This document shows positions 1-9,664 of a stretch of 64,000 bases of DNA, in pieces (position 1 is the first letter of the stretch; each line of letters opens with the position of its first letter). The position numbers were made by a program, and so were the translations under genes. Source of the DNA: Branchipolynoe longqiensis (Eukaryota > Annelida > Polychaeta > Phyllodocida > Polynoidae); NCBI GenBank assembly GCA_030323885.1, contig CM059186.1, forward strand, positions 154,537,064-154,601,063, written 5' to 3'. A model generated the notes under the pieces. The model had not been told where the DNA came from. It did no database searches and was given only the letters and a program-made list of their open reading frames with translations.

Positions 1-117
1 TGTAACCAAAATGGTTGCCTGGAGGTCGGCGACCACTGAGGACCACTATTCGACAATTTTGCGACCAGCCATGTTTTGTGTGGTCGCAAAAGGGTCGCAA
101 GCATAGTGTGACTGGGG
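1..117. mobile_element. Right end of a TIR-type element cut by the window edge
   Basis: The segment ends GTGTGACTGGGGTA, which resembles the outer ends of the inverted-repeat elements at 5365-5570 and 26353-26926. It also contains the local inverted pair TGCGACCA / TGGTCGCA. The left end lies outside the window, so the element cannot be defined. Confidence 0.25.
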
Positions 118-279
118 TATCATTCATGCTAAGTGGTTACTGTCGAGTGTTGTGAGCTGGTTGCTTTGTTACAGAACTTATTTGAAATGTGTGTGTATGC
201 GTGTTGTAATGTCTTACAGTGTGGATGTGGCCATGTCGAGAAAGATTCTACTATAGTAGAACCTTTGATGTAAGGATGG

Positions 280-302
280 ATGTGTGTGTGTGTGTGTGTG
301 TT
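280..302. repeat. (GT)n microsatellite
   Basis: Pure GT dinucleotide run of about 22 bases. Confidence 0.8.
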
Positions 303-361
303 GGGGTATGGACACTGATCCCTGTGTCGCTGCCATTGTAAAGGAACAGCTGAGGCTGACC

Positions 362-779
362 TAGATAAAAGATTCACCCAGTACTTGTAGTACACGGGTG
401 AAGACCAGGCTTATATAAAAATGGTAGAAAAATCGGGCTAATGAATTGAGTCGTTATGAGAGCCTAATTTCACAATCTAAGAAGCAACATTTATTCTTTG
501 TATATGTCTTCATGTTTACCCGCTACTTTTGAGTTGGAAAATATAATAAAACATATACTTTAATGCAATTAAAAAGTGAAATCGACGGCGTTCTCTGGCC
601 ACCATCTTGTCTTTTTGCATTCTCTCCCATTTCCCCAAATCTGTGCCAATATATGTAGCCATTTGATCATGGAATCACAATTTCTACTTCATGTTCCATA
701 CTAAAGCTATTTTCGCCCGTATTTAGACTACGTTGTCGTTCACCCGTGTACTACAAGTACCGGGTGAATCTTTTATCTA
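362..779. mobile_element. MITE-B copy 1 (Mutator-like non-autonomous DNA transposon)
   Basis: Terminal inverted repeats of about 40 bp start TAGATAAAAGATTCACCC at the left and end with its complement at the right. It is 418 bp with no coding capacity. The flanks read AGGCTGACC (353-361) and AG-CTGACC (780-787), a 9-bp target duplication with one base lost. The 9-bp size fits the Mutator/MULE superfamily; that assignment is inference. Other copies lie at 31349-31770 and 34944-35351. Confidence 0.8.
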
Positions 780-1092
780 AGCTGACCCTGAGGGTGCTTG
801 TGTGTGTGTGGGAGGGGAGGGGGTGATGAGGGGCAAGATATTCGCCCAGTCTCTTGTTTAGTTGTCCATATTGTCAGCATGTATAGCCACGGAACCCCAT
901 TTGACAATTGTAAATAAACAGATTTTGTAAAAGGCATCATTATTAGTGTTCTTTAATTTGTTTCCATTAAGTTTTCGGCCTTTAATTAAACAAATATATA
1001 TAAATTTAATAAGACTCAAAATTATCGGACTTTAAATTAATGTTCCTTCTATGCGGCAATAAACGTTGGTTCAGATCGCCAGTAACTAACTA

Positions 1093-1232
1093 CAGTAAAA
1101 CCAATTCTAATTGACCGCCTCCACAAATCGACCACTCCCTATATCCATCGCTTTTATTGTAACAATATTCTAACTCTCTAAACGCACCCATTAAAGTCAG
1201 CTCCAAAGTCGGTCGATTTAGAGTTTTCACTG
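1093..1232. mobile_element. pogo-like MITE, diverged copy
   Basis: It starts CAGTAAAACC and ends with a degenerate complement GTTTTCACTG. It contains the GACCGCCTCCACAAATCGACC block typical of the better preserved copies at 38167, 39567 and 47257. The left flank is TA, as expected for Tc1/mariner/pogo insertion. Confidence 0.6.
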
Positions 1233-1235
1233 TTT

Positions 1236-1378
1236 AACTATAATGGATATGTAGAAAACCTTCTAAATAGCTTTCGGTTTTGAAAATTTGACGCTTTCAT
1301 TGGATTATGCAGCTTCAAGAAAGCCGTCCTGATATGACCTTAGGTGTTGCCAGGACGTAAAACTCTCACAACCAACCA
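1236..1378 (+). mobile_element. MITE-A end fragment followed by a SINE-1 tail fragment
   Basis: Positions 1240-1320 match the right end of MITE-A (TTTTGAAAATTTGACGCTTTC, then GATTATGCAGCTTC). Positions 1325-1378 match the last 50 bp of SINE-1 (GATATGACCTTAGGTGTTGC, then CCAGGACGTAAAAC). Both are truncated. Confidence 0.55.
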
Positions 1379-1596
1379 GCCCCAAGAAAGCACCACCGAA
1401 CGCTATCAATAATCGGAGTTGTGAGTATTTTGGAATTCATGTTATGATCATGCTGAATGTCACAGCCAGCACTGACCAACTCTCGAAGTGTGTGGACAGT
1501 TTGCGGTTGGACAGCAGTTAACAGGAAGCAGTCGCTCCCAAAGACGTCCAAGCTGACGTCACTGCATTGTCACACCACGCTGCACGGGACAGACAT
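1379..1596. other. Intergenic, nothing recognised
   Basis: No coding, RNA or repeat signal was seen beyond short diverged sequence. Confidence 0.4.
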
Positions 1597-1690
1597 TGTA
1601 AATGATTGATTGATTGGTGGTTGCTTTACGCCGTGTCGGCAGCATAGGCCATATTCATGGCGAGAAATGTAAAAGCAGACAATCAATTAA
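1597..1690 (-). repeat. Short hairpin-tailed dispersed repeat
   Basis: It contains TTTACGCCGTGTCGGCAGCA, then CATATTCATGGCGA. The complementary CGCCGTG/CATGGCG arms form a hairpin like the 3' tails of several invertebrate SINEs. A second copy lies at 13231-13343 and a tail-only copy at 5064-5110. Confidence 0.5.
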
Positions 1691-2000
1691 AGCTAAGGGG
1701 CAGACGACCAGGTACAAGCTATCATAGTGTATTATTTGTATGCGCTATACCACAATTAAACAAGAGGACAGTCAGTATATAGAGTTGGATGAGTAGTTTC
1801 TCTGCCTAGTAGTAGTGACACAAAAGGCCCCTCCGTTTTATTTATGAAGCAAATTTTCTCACCGACTGAAGGCACACGCACATCGGCCCAGGGCGGTAGG
1901 CAGGCCCGACTTCAAAGCAGCACATTGCTGCATACACACCTAGGTTATACAGATACACTGGCCCGTGTTACCACCCAGTAACTTACCGTGATGAATAATT
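1691..2000. other. Intergenic, nothing recognised
   Basis: Unique-looking sequence; no ORF, splice-flanked exon or family repeat could be supported. Confidence 0.4.
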
Positions 2001-2294
2001 GTTTGTTGTAGTTTTACGTCCTAGCAACATCTAAGGTCATCAGGACGGGTTCTGACTTGTGACAGTGCGCACTCATGGCTACTTTATAGAGCTTCCCCAC
2101 TAGAAGACCAGGCCACCAGCACCATGACCTGATATCCCACTCAGTCACATTATGCTGACACTGAGCCAACCAGTCCTTGCCCTATCCTAATAATGCAGAG
2201 CGCCAGGCTAGGAAGCAACAAGTATCAATTTTTAAGTCATTGGTTTGACTCGACTGGGTTCGAACCCACAACCCCATGATCTACCACCACGCCT
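2001..2294 (-). mobile_element. SINE-1 copy (minus strand)
   Basis: Read on the minus strand, SINE-1 begins with a tRNA-like head: an A-box-like TGGCCGAATGAG and a B box GGTTCGAACCC. A roughly 200-bp body contains GTGACTGAGTGGGATATCAG and TCCCAGTGGGGCAGCACTAT. It ends GATATGACCTTAGATGTTGC, CAGGACGTAAAAC and an A/C-rich tail. In this copy the B box sits near 2263-2273. The head end abuts the DIRS-like fragment that starts near 2295. RNA polymerase III transcription and LINE-assisted retroposition are family knowledge. Confidence 0.8.
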
Positions 2295-2304
2295 TATGAC
2301 CCAG

Positions 2305-3510
2305 GAGAAGGCAGACCCCACAAAGCGCCGCATTATTGCTGACATGTCTTTTCCCCAACAGACATCCATGAATGCCTATCTAATTAAAAACACCTCACTA
2401 GGCCACACACGCGAACACTGCCTACCGACAGTGGACGGCTTCACCAAGGAGCTCAGGGAGTCCGGTTGGGGGAGCCACATGTTTACTATAGACATAAGCA
2501 GGGCCTACAAGAACTTCAGGTCCTGCCCCCTGAACGGGCCCCTGCTCGGCACAAAATGAGAGGACAAATATTATCTCGACATATCCGTACCATTCGGAGC
2601 CAGGGGCTCGAGCTGCCACATACAACGAGTGGCCGAAGCAGTCATATACATCCTCCGCAACAAAGGGATACGCGCAACCATGTATCTCGATGATCTGATC
2701 GTGCTTGCCCCCAACAAAAGCAAATGCGAGGAGCAATTAAAAATAACAGGGGAAATCTTCAGGGAGCTCGGCCTCCCTGAGGCCGAAGAAAAAACCCAGC
2801 AACCCGCACCTTCCATAAGATGGCTGGGAATTTGCATCAATGCACCAGCCATGACACTCACAATGCCGCACAACAAGATCAACAACACAATTACCATCGT
2901 ACGCAAGACTGCAGACAAACAATTAGTCACCAAGAAACAGCTGCAATCCCTGCTCGGGAAGCTACTACATCTATCCAAGTGTATACCACCAGCCAGGCTA
3001 TTCATCGGCCACCTCCTCCAAGCCCTCCGTGACATGATGGGCAACCGCACCACAGTCAATGACGAAATGCGGCTCGATATGGCCTGGTTCCCAGAGTTTG
3101 CCCACACATGGAATGGCACACTAATCATACCACCCAACAGACCCGATAGAGAAATTGTTGTTGATGCATGCATGGGAGGAATAGGGGGAGCCGACAAACA
3201 ACACGCCTACTCTGCACAGCTGCACGAACACGCAGCTGACGACCAAGAAAGCATTACACAGCTAGAAGCCGCGAAGGTCCTGGTTGCCCTGCACACACTC
3301 ATACGAAAAGGGGACAGAGAATGACACATCATGATACGATGCGACAACATGGCAGCAGTGCAGGTCCTCACCACAGGCAGAGGACAGAACCCCCGCCTAC
3401 TGCAGATAGCTCGAGCGGCCACAATGTCAAAATATCATATGAACACATACCAGGCATACATAATGTGCTCGCCGACGCCTTGAGCAGGGCCCATATCAGT
3501 ACCAACCACC
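2305..3510 (+). pseudogene. Reverse transcriptase - RNase H pseudogene
   Basis: The RT begins at a KRRIIADMSFP block, then FTIDISRAY (about 2485-2515) and the catalytic YLDD box (about 2682-2693). WLGI and the palm/thumb region follow. RNase H begins at VVDACMGGIGG (about 3150-3185) and ends at HIPGIHNVLADALSRAH (about 3440-3490). A TGA at 2557-2559 and a TGA at 3322-3324 interrupt the frame, and the reading frame shifts near 3425. It would copy element RNA into DNA if intact. The YLDD form and the recombinase downstream favour DIRS/Ngaro over Ty3. Confidence 0.7.
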
Positions 3511-3516
3511 GTAATA

Positions 3517-4020
3517 ATGCAATACGTATATGCCTCAAACGCGAAATCTCGCCAATCGCCCCCGCAACTAACGCATACCAACAACTTGCACCACTGCTCT
3601 CCCGCAGACCCGCAGTACATCACACTCACAGAAGCAGTGGCAGCAAGGGCCCCGGGCACCTGGGCAAACTACAGGACCACGGTGGCAGCCTACAACCTCG
3701 AGCCCACACCGATGGAGATACGGTGCTGGATCGAGGAGCTAGCGGCCCGACAGTGCCCATCATCTGTGGCCAACTCCACGTCGCACCTACGCATGTACTT
3801 CAGGCTGCAGGAGGCGCCGACACTACCACTTGACCACATAACAGTCAGGCTCGCCCTCGCCATACACAAGGTGGAGGCAACCGTCGCATTCGCCTCTGGA
3901 AACACTGAACTCGAAGTTCAACGCTTCGGAGGGTGGGCTTCTAACGCCCACAAACAATACATCATAATGAGAGATTCCAACAAAGTGAATGGCGCCCTAA
4001 TACACGCCATCAGAAAATAA
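3517..4020 (+). pseudogene. Tyrosine recombinase pseudogene with internal deletion
   Basis: An open frame of 167 codons starts in a diverged linker. It shows a core-binding-type region (APGTWANYRTTVAAY ... LRMYFRLQEAPTLPLDHITV) and then passes directly to the C-terminal RFGGWASNAHKQYI box, which carries the probable nucleophile tyrosine. The central catalytic region with the first Arg and the His-x-x-Arg pair is missing, apparently deleted around 3870-3905. The product could not be an active recombinase. Confidence 0.6.
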
Positions 4021-4467
4021 AAACACTCAACAAAAGACCACCCATGGCTTGGCACTTGATTGTGCCCACAACAATCAACAAAACCGAAAACCAATCCAGC
4101 ATTTAAAGTAAAAAATAAAGATTACCATCTAATGAGCGACTGACTCTCGCGCAGTTGACAGATCACACCTACTTAAATGTCACATTTCTGATAATTTACC
4201 CTGTACTGTTATCTCATATGCTTATCATTAACTATTGCTATTGTACTTTAAGGTAATTGATTACTCGTTTGTTAAATCGTTCACATGACTCATATGCCCT
4301 CATCACATTTCATTTCCCCAACATATCAGGGCCTTCACTTGTTTGCTTCTTGCCCGATGATACGCAGTCAATATATATATTCCGCCAGGCGGGCAGCGCC
4401 CGAATAAAAGCCTTGATTAACCCACTCATGCCTCTGAGTCAGCTGTGTCCGTGAGCAATGATAACCT

Positions 4468-4742
4468 ACCGTACTTGAATTTTGAAAGTAACTTTGCTTT
4501 TAAATCGCTAACTTTTGAGGTATTTGAAGTGCAAACTTGCTAAATTAATGTTGGCAAGCACACCAAACTCTGACGTCATAGGCTTCTGCAGTGACAGGTT
4601 CTGTTAAGTTGACCTTCAATATTCCCTGGTGACAAATGTTTAAGAAGTATACCAGTATCTAAGTTGGATATGTAGAATCAAATCTAGATAATTATTTTGG
4701 TTTTGGAAATTTGATGCTTTCGTCGGACTATGCAGCTTTAAA
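4468..4742. mobile_element. MITE-A copy, left-truncated
   Basis: MITE-A full copies are about 355 bp. They start TAAAGYTGCATAGTCCGATG and end with the near-perfect complement, flanked by TA or TTAA. Internal landmarks are GTTGGCAAGCATGCCAAA and AATCAAATCTAGATAATT. This copy keeps the right end (GTCGGACTATGCAGCTTTAA) but lacks the first 80 bp or so. Both orientations of the family occur throughout the window. Confidence 0.7.
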
Positions 4743-5063
4743 ACAAAAACTGCCAGAAAAGATTGCTAAATTTTAGTCTCATCCCTAATCACTTGTTATT
4801 TTATCACGTATCTAATGTCTGTCTGGACTGTCTGGACTTCTTAAAAGCTGTACAACCTGTTACTATCATGAGATTAAAAAAGAAAGAAAAAAAGGCTTGG
4901 CTTTTTAGTACACGTTTTACAATTCTACGTTCTATCATTTTGAAGATAACCTTTTTGAAAACCGTTATATAACAACAGATGTTTCCTGATTTAAACAATT
5001 ATTTTTTAAGTGTTGCTGCACACATGCGCACTTGCCAACTTGTTTTAAGCATTGATCTTATCT
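4743..5063. other. Intergenic, A/T-rich, nothing recognised
   Basis: No gene or family repeat was identified. Confidence 0.4.
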
Positions 5064-5110
5064 TGCCATGATTCTGACCTTTGTTGCCGGTATGGCGTAA
5101 AACACACATT
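5064..5110 (+). repeat. Hairpin-type SINE tail fragment
   Basis: GCCATGATTCTGACC, then TTGTTGCCGGTATGGCGTAA. It matches the reverse complement of the tail at 1597-1690 and is followed by a CACTCACTCAC run. Confidence 0.4.
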
Positions 5111-5364
5111 ACTCACTCACTATACCCCGGGCAGGCGTTGACCGGTGGAGGTGGGCAGTGGGTGCTGGGTGGTTGGTAGAGGAACACAGGTAGAACTACA
5201 CAAACACATTTGTTCACATCAGTTTTCAATGGTGGCACCTTTCAACTGACACCCACTTAACGTGATAATGGGTGATTGGTATCCACCCCCTCCTCCCGTG
5301 TGGATAATAGTTATATCACGCCTAGTTTGAGTTAACCTTTCCCCCCACACACTATCTCCCTAAT

Positions 5365-5570
5365 ACCCCGATCACACCAAAGTAGTTCTTACTACATTCT
5401 TGAAAATGTTGCCAAACGCACTCAAACTGTGTGCGAACGTAGTAGCAACATTTTACTAACTTTTGATGGACGGGCAAGGATGGAAGGGTGTTCCCAATTT
5501 TTGGCGGCCACGTTCTACCCCATTTTGAACGGGGTTGGACATTTAGAGAACTAGTTTGGTGTGATGGGGT
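5365..5570. mobile_element. Short TIR element (about 206 bp)
   Basis: The left end ACCCCGATCACACCAAAGTA and right end TTTGGTGTGATGGGGT are inverted repeats extending about 27 bp (inner part AGTAGTTCT / AGAACTAGT). No coding capacity. Superfamily uncertain. Confidence 0.6.
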
Positions 5571-5628
5571 TTTATGGAACTGTGGTAGAGAGGGAGAGTT
5601 CCACACACTACCACAATTGATGACTCCT

Positions 5629-5705
5629 TAAAGTTGCATAATTCGACCGTTTTGAGTTTCTGTCTTTTTCTTAAAGATAAAAATATTAGGTTTGAAGTAA
5701 CCTTG
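5629..5705. mobile_element. MITE-A terminal fragment
   Basis: TTAAAGTTGCATAATTCGAC followed by GAGTTTCTGTC matches a MITE-A end; the rest is missing where the AT-rich array begins. Confidence 0.5.
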
Positions 5706-6235
5706 TTTTGCATATAATGTATATGCATGTATATATATGTATATACGCATGCATATATTAATTTGTTATATACGTATATGCAGTTATGCGCATACGCACA
5801 TGTGTATAGATATATAGATATACAATTATATAGATATATAATTATATAGATATATAATTATATAGATATATAATTATATAGATATATAATTATATACATA
5901 TATAATTATATACATATATAATTATATACATATATAATTATGTACATATATAATTATATACATATATAATTATATACATATATAATTATATACATATATA
6001 ATTATATACATATATAATTATATACATATATAATTATATACATATGTAATTATATACATATATAATTATATACATATATAATTATATACATATATAATTA
6101 TATACATATATAATTATATACATATATAATTATATACATATATAATAAATGTGTGCATGCACACACACATAGATATATATAGATATATCTATATAATTAT
6201 ATGCATATATAATAATGTGCGCATGCACAGATTAT
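5706..6235. repeat. AT-rich 16-bp tandem array
   Basis: The core at 5815-6145 is about twenty copies of a 16-bp unit TACATATATAATTATA. The flanks are looser TATA/CATA repeats. The unit is almost self-complementary, so cruciform formation is possible. Confidence 0.85.
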
Positions 6236-6284
6236 CACACATATTGAAAAAGTGTCATCAAATGGATTGTTACTTCAAAGATGG

Positions 6285-6560
6285 CTATCGCCCCTCCACC
6301 ATGGCGCCCCCTGCCGGGTTCCGGAAGCAGCGCTTTTGAAGCCGCTAAGACTAGTAAGAGTGTGTGCCTGCCGGCTTTCCCGCGCCTCGGTGTTTGCGCT
6401 TGTCCCGCGCTAACTGTCACCGGGCGCGTCTGAGGTGTGAAAGCAACCAGCGCCGAACGCAGACGACTTTGTAGGTGTTCGGGCTCCGGCGGCGAAGCTG
6501 TGATAATGGTTTCACACCTGTGGGGGTTGGCGGGGCTGGAGGTGTGAACCGACACCTCTT
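6285..6560. other. GC-rich island with short inverted ends
   Basis: CpG-rich compared with its AT-rich flanks. AGGTGTGAAA (near 6434) and TTTCACACCT (near 6512) are inverted, so this may hold a small TIR element. No supported ORF. Confidence 0.35.
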
Positions 6561-6747
6561 CTCAACGATGAAATTGTTCACGTGTTCCAAATTACTGTTT
6601 AATGCAAAAATATAAATATATGGTGAAATAAAACTCAACTCAGAAATATATACACACACAAAATACAGTATATATATAAATGGATATGCATCAATATGGC
6701 CTCGTATGCATACTAATGTATTTATATGCATTTGTCACTATCTGATC

Positions 6748-6873
6748 TATGCTATTTAGTGTAGTGTTCACATACAAATGTACAGTGCATACAAATATGC
6801 AGAAATGCATACAATTTACAAATGCATAGGCTATGGCATAGGAATACATAGAAGTACAATGTACACTAAATAG
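6748..6873. repeat. Perfect 15-bp inverted repeat around a 96-bp loop
   Basis: ATGCTATTTAGTGTA at 6748-6762 and its exact complement TACACTAAATAGCAT at 6859-6873. The interior has further short ATGCATA palindromes. It is a likely tiny foldback element. Confidence 0.55.
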
Positions 6874-6879
6874 CATGGT

Positions 6880-7552
6880 TATTTGAATGAAGCGCTGAAG
6901 GATGATTTCTACTCGCTTGTCTTAGGCCTACCGCCAACACCAAAGTAGTATGGACAATGCTTCCGGCAAATTTTACGCGCGTCATTTGTCGCCATTTGTC
7001 GCCACTTACCGCGGTGTCTGACATCACCAAGGCAATGGCAGTCGACACTTGGTACTCACATGCCATGAGAACAATGAACAGCTGATTACAGCAATCACAA
7101 AAACATACAAAAAAGTGTATGTATGCGGAGTGTTTTTCTCAATTTTGCTCGTTCCATCTGTCGACCTTTCTGTCACTAAAATTCTGGTGATCGTCGACAC
7201 CAATGTGAGAGTAGTCGAACTTTGATGCTCGAAACTGGACACTAAAATATGACCGAAACCACATACAACATTTTAACATACACAAGAAATTCAAACAAGA
7301 TTTTATTTATTACAGTTAAACGCGCACAAAAATGTCTTACAAGAAAAAAGTTGAACAAGATTGAAAAGAATGTTTGGATAAATGCATGGTGTTGATGTGT
7401 AAACTTTCACATTTCACTTTAGCACAAAAATTATACAACCAGACCTACGATACATTTTGTGGGATTGATTAAATACACGTAGTATTGCCAACATACTTTA
7501 CACACACACATGCAACAATACTTATTTGATTACTTGCCAACACACACACAAA
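6880..7552. other. Intergenic, nothing recognised
   Basis: Contains a few GTCGAC/GTCGCC repeats near 6990-7050 and 7150-7215, but no element could be delimited and no coding exon was supported. Confidence 0.35.
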
Positions 7553-7657
7553 AAAAGATTGAATTATCACCATCATAATGTGGAAACCAAATATGTGGTG
7601 CCCAGTTTCGGAGAAGGACCATTATTTCAGAATGGAAGGAAGCAGTAAACAAATACG

Positions 7658-8008
7658 TAAAGTTGCATAGTCCGATGGTTTGAGTTTCTGTCGTTTATCT
7701 GAGATAAGTATATTAAATTTATCGTTATTATCTAACTTATTTTAGATTGAAGTATACTTCAAATGGCTAAATCTGGAGATATTTAAAGTACAAACCTGCT
7801 AAATTAATGTTGGCAAGCATGCCAAAATCTCTGACACCATATGCTTATGCAGTAACAGGTTCTGTTACATTGACTCGATATGCCCTTCTAGGTGGCAAAA
7901 ATTGTTTACTAAGTGTATCAGTATATCTATAATCTAGTTAGATATCTATAATCAAATCTAGGTGAGTGTTTTCCGTTTTGAAAATGTGATGCTTCATCAC
8001 ACTATGCA
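7658..8008. mobile_element. MITE-A copy, near full length
   Basis: It starts TAAAGTTGCATAGTCCGATG and ends near CATCACACTATGCA; the right TIR is diverged. Confidence 0.7.
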
Positions 8009-8358
8009 CACACACCCAAAGAAAGAATTAATTATCACCATCGTACTGTGGACACCAAATATGTTGATTTGTTGTCGTCCTGACAACGCTTAAGGTCATA
8101 TCCGCACGGAGCAAAATATGTGATACCCAGTGTCACAAAATGACCCATATATTTGAGTGGACGGCAGCAGCAAATAACAATAACAATACACATACTAGGC
8201 GCACACACAAATTAAGAATTATGTATCCCCATCTTAATGTGGAAACCAAATATGTGGTGGTGCCCAGTGTGAGATAAACCTATGTATGACTATGAGAGTG
8301 GCCGGGCAGCAGCAACTAACAATAACAATACACACATTAAGAATTATGTATCCCCGTC

Positions 8359-8712
8359 TTAAAGCTGCATAGTCTGTTGAAATATCAAATTTTCAAACCC
8401 AAACTAATTATCTAGATTTGATTTTATATATCTAACTTAGATACTGATGCACTTATTAAGCATTTGTTTCTGCGTAGAAGGCAATACTAAGTCAATTTAA
8501 AAAAACCTGTTACTGCAGAAGTCTATGGTGTCAGAGTTTTGGCAAGCTTGCCAAAACTAATTTTCCATGTTTGCACTCAAAATATCTCAAAAGGTTACCA
8601 ATTAAAATAAAATAAACTTTGAACTAATGTAAAGTAGATACTAGTGATCGGTCTAATGTATATATCTCAGAAAAAAGACAGAAATTCAAAACCATCAGAC
8701 TATGCAACTTCA
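8359..8712. mobile_element. MITE-A copy, full length
   Basis: It starts TTAAAGCTGCATAGTC and ends CATCAGACTATGCAACTTCA, about 354 bp. The tandem unit it entered resumes immediately at ACCAAATATGTGG. Confidence 0.8.
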
Positions 8713-8921
8713 ACCAAATATGTGGTGGTGCCCAGTGTCAGATAATAAACCTATGTATGAGAGTGGCAGGGCAGCAACAACTAACAATACACATACTCAA
8801 CACACACATACACACATTAAGAATTATCCATCTCCGCTTCAGCAATTAAAAATACACAACACACACACAGACATGCAGCCGGTGAATGTGTCAATCAGCA
8901 GTGTATGGTGAATAGGCGATG

Positions 8922-8943
8922 TGTGTGTGTGTGTGTGTGTGTG
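8922..8943. repeat. (GT)n microsatellite
   Basis: Pure GT run about 500 bp upstream of the homeobox gene start codon. Confidence 0.8.
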
Positions 8944-8989
8944 CAGCGTGACAGGTGTGTTAACACTCAAACGTAAGCTGCCGAGGCTG

Positions 8990-9525
8990 GGCTGTGGCAC
9001 TTGCTCGGATTGTTTCTCCGAGTGGCGGCGGCGGGGGTGGGGGGTGAGGGGGGGGGGGTGAGGTGTGAGGGGCCGGTGGCGCCAGCTAGCGGCGGCTCGG
9101 CTAACTGTTGGCTGCTCACACCTCGGGTTTCGTCACCCCGCGCCGAGAGTGTCTTCGAGTGTCGTCGGTTGGTGTTGAGGTGTCGGGGCAGGTGAGAGTG
9201 GTCGGGCTATAACTGAGGTTAGATGCTGCTATCCCACCATACCACACACAGCAGTCCATCTACACTGCACACACACGGACCTACAGAACACCGCGCTCTC
9301 CTGGACTTTAATTTAAGAGGCTACCACCGCACAACCATAGGCTGTAACTTGTGTGTAAGTGTAACCATCAACATAGCTGTACATTTTCGGCTGGACTGGA
9401 CTTGGTGAATTCGAAAGGAGTATTTCTCTGCATTTCTTCACTCTTATATATATCTCGCAGAAGTAGTTTTTGTCCCTGCCTCATCTTACGTCTCATCTTA
9501 CGCGACATCTTACGCGACTGTCGAC
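8990..9525 (+). promoter_or_regulatory. CpG-rich 5' flank / probable 5'UTR of the homeobox gene
   Basis: Between 9000 and 9200 the sequence becomes G+C- and CpG-rich, with a G run at 9047-9058, unlike the AT-rich DNA to its left. The translation start lies at 9526. No TATA box or initiator was convincingly seen, so the transcription start is unknown. The assignment rests on position and composition. Confidence 0.4.
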
Positions 9526-9664
9526 ATGAAGATGGATACTTCCACCACACCGTGTGGCAGCCCCAGCCCCGGGCACTGCCCGCTGCCAACGGAGCCTGCC
9601 TCCCCGGGCACGGCAGTCCCCGCACCGGCAACCAGCTCTTCCATCGACAAGCCTGTAGGACAAG
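9526..9664 (+). CDS. Homeobox gene coding exon 1
   Basis: Residues 1-46 plus the first base of codon 47 (phase 1). The donor CAAG|GTAAGT is a strong match. The encoded segment is Ser/Thr/Pro-rich with no recognised domain. Confidence 0.75.

Larger units (their letters stand above)
2295..4450 (+). mobile_element. Decayed, 5'-truncated DIRS/Ngaro-like tyrosine-recombinase retroelement
   Basis: In order on the plus strand there are a reverse transcriptase, an RNase H and a tyrosine recombinase, the arrangement of DIRS-order retroelements. No gag-like ORF or left terminal repeat is present: the element begins abruptly beside a SINE-1. The 3' part (4021-4450) is non-coding and has an AATAAA at 4404-4409, followed by a T/G-rich stretch that could be the transcript end. 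In-frame stops, a frameshift and an internal deletion show it is dead. Confidence 0.7.
7553..8880. repeat. Approx. 125-bp tandem repeat interrupted by nested insertions
   Basis: Units carry TTAATGTGGAAACCAAATATG, TGGTGCCCAGTGT, GAGAGTGGC.GGGCAGCA and ACACACATTAAGAATTAT. They recur near 7553, 8022, 8205, 8330/8713 and 8816. One unit is split by a SINE-1 tail (8062-8118, flanked by AAATATGT on both sides) and another by a MITE-A (8359-8712). Confidence 0.65.
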
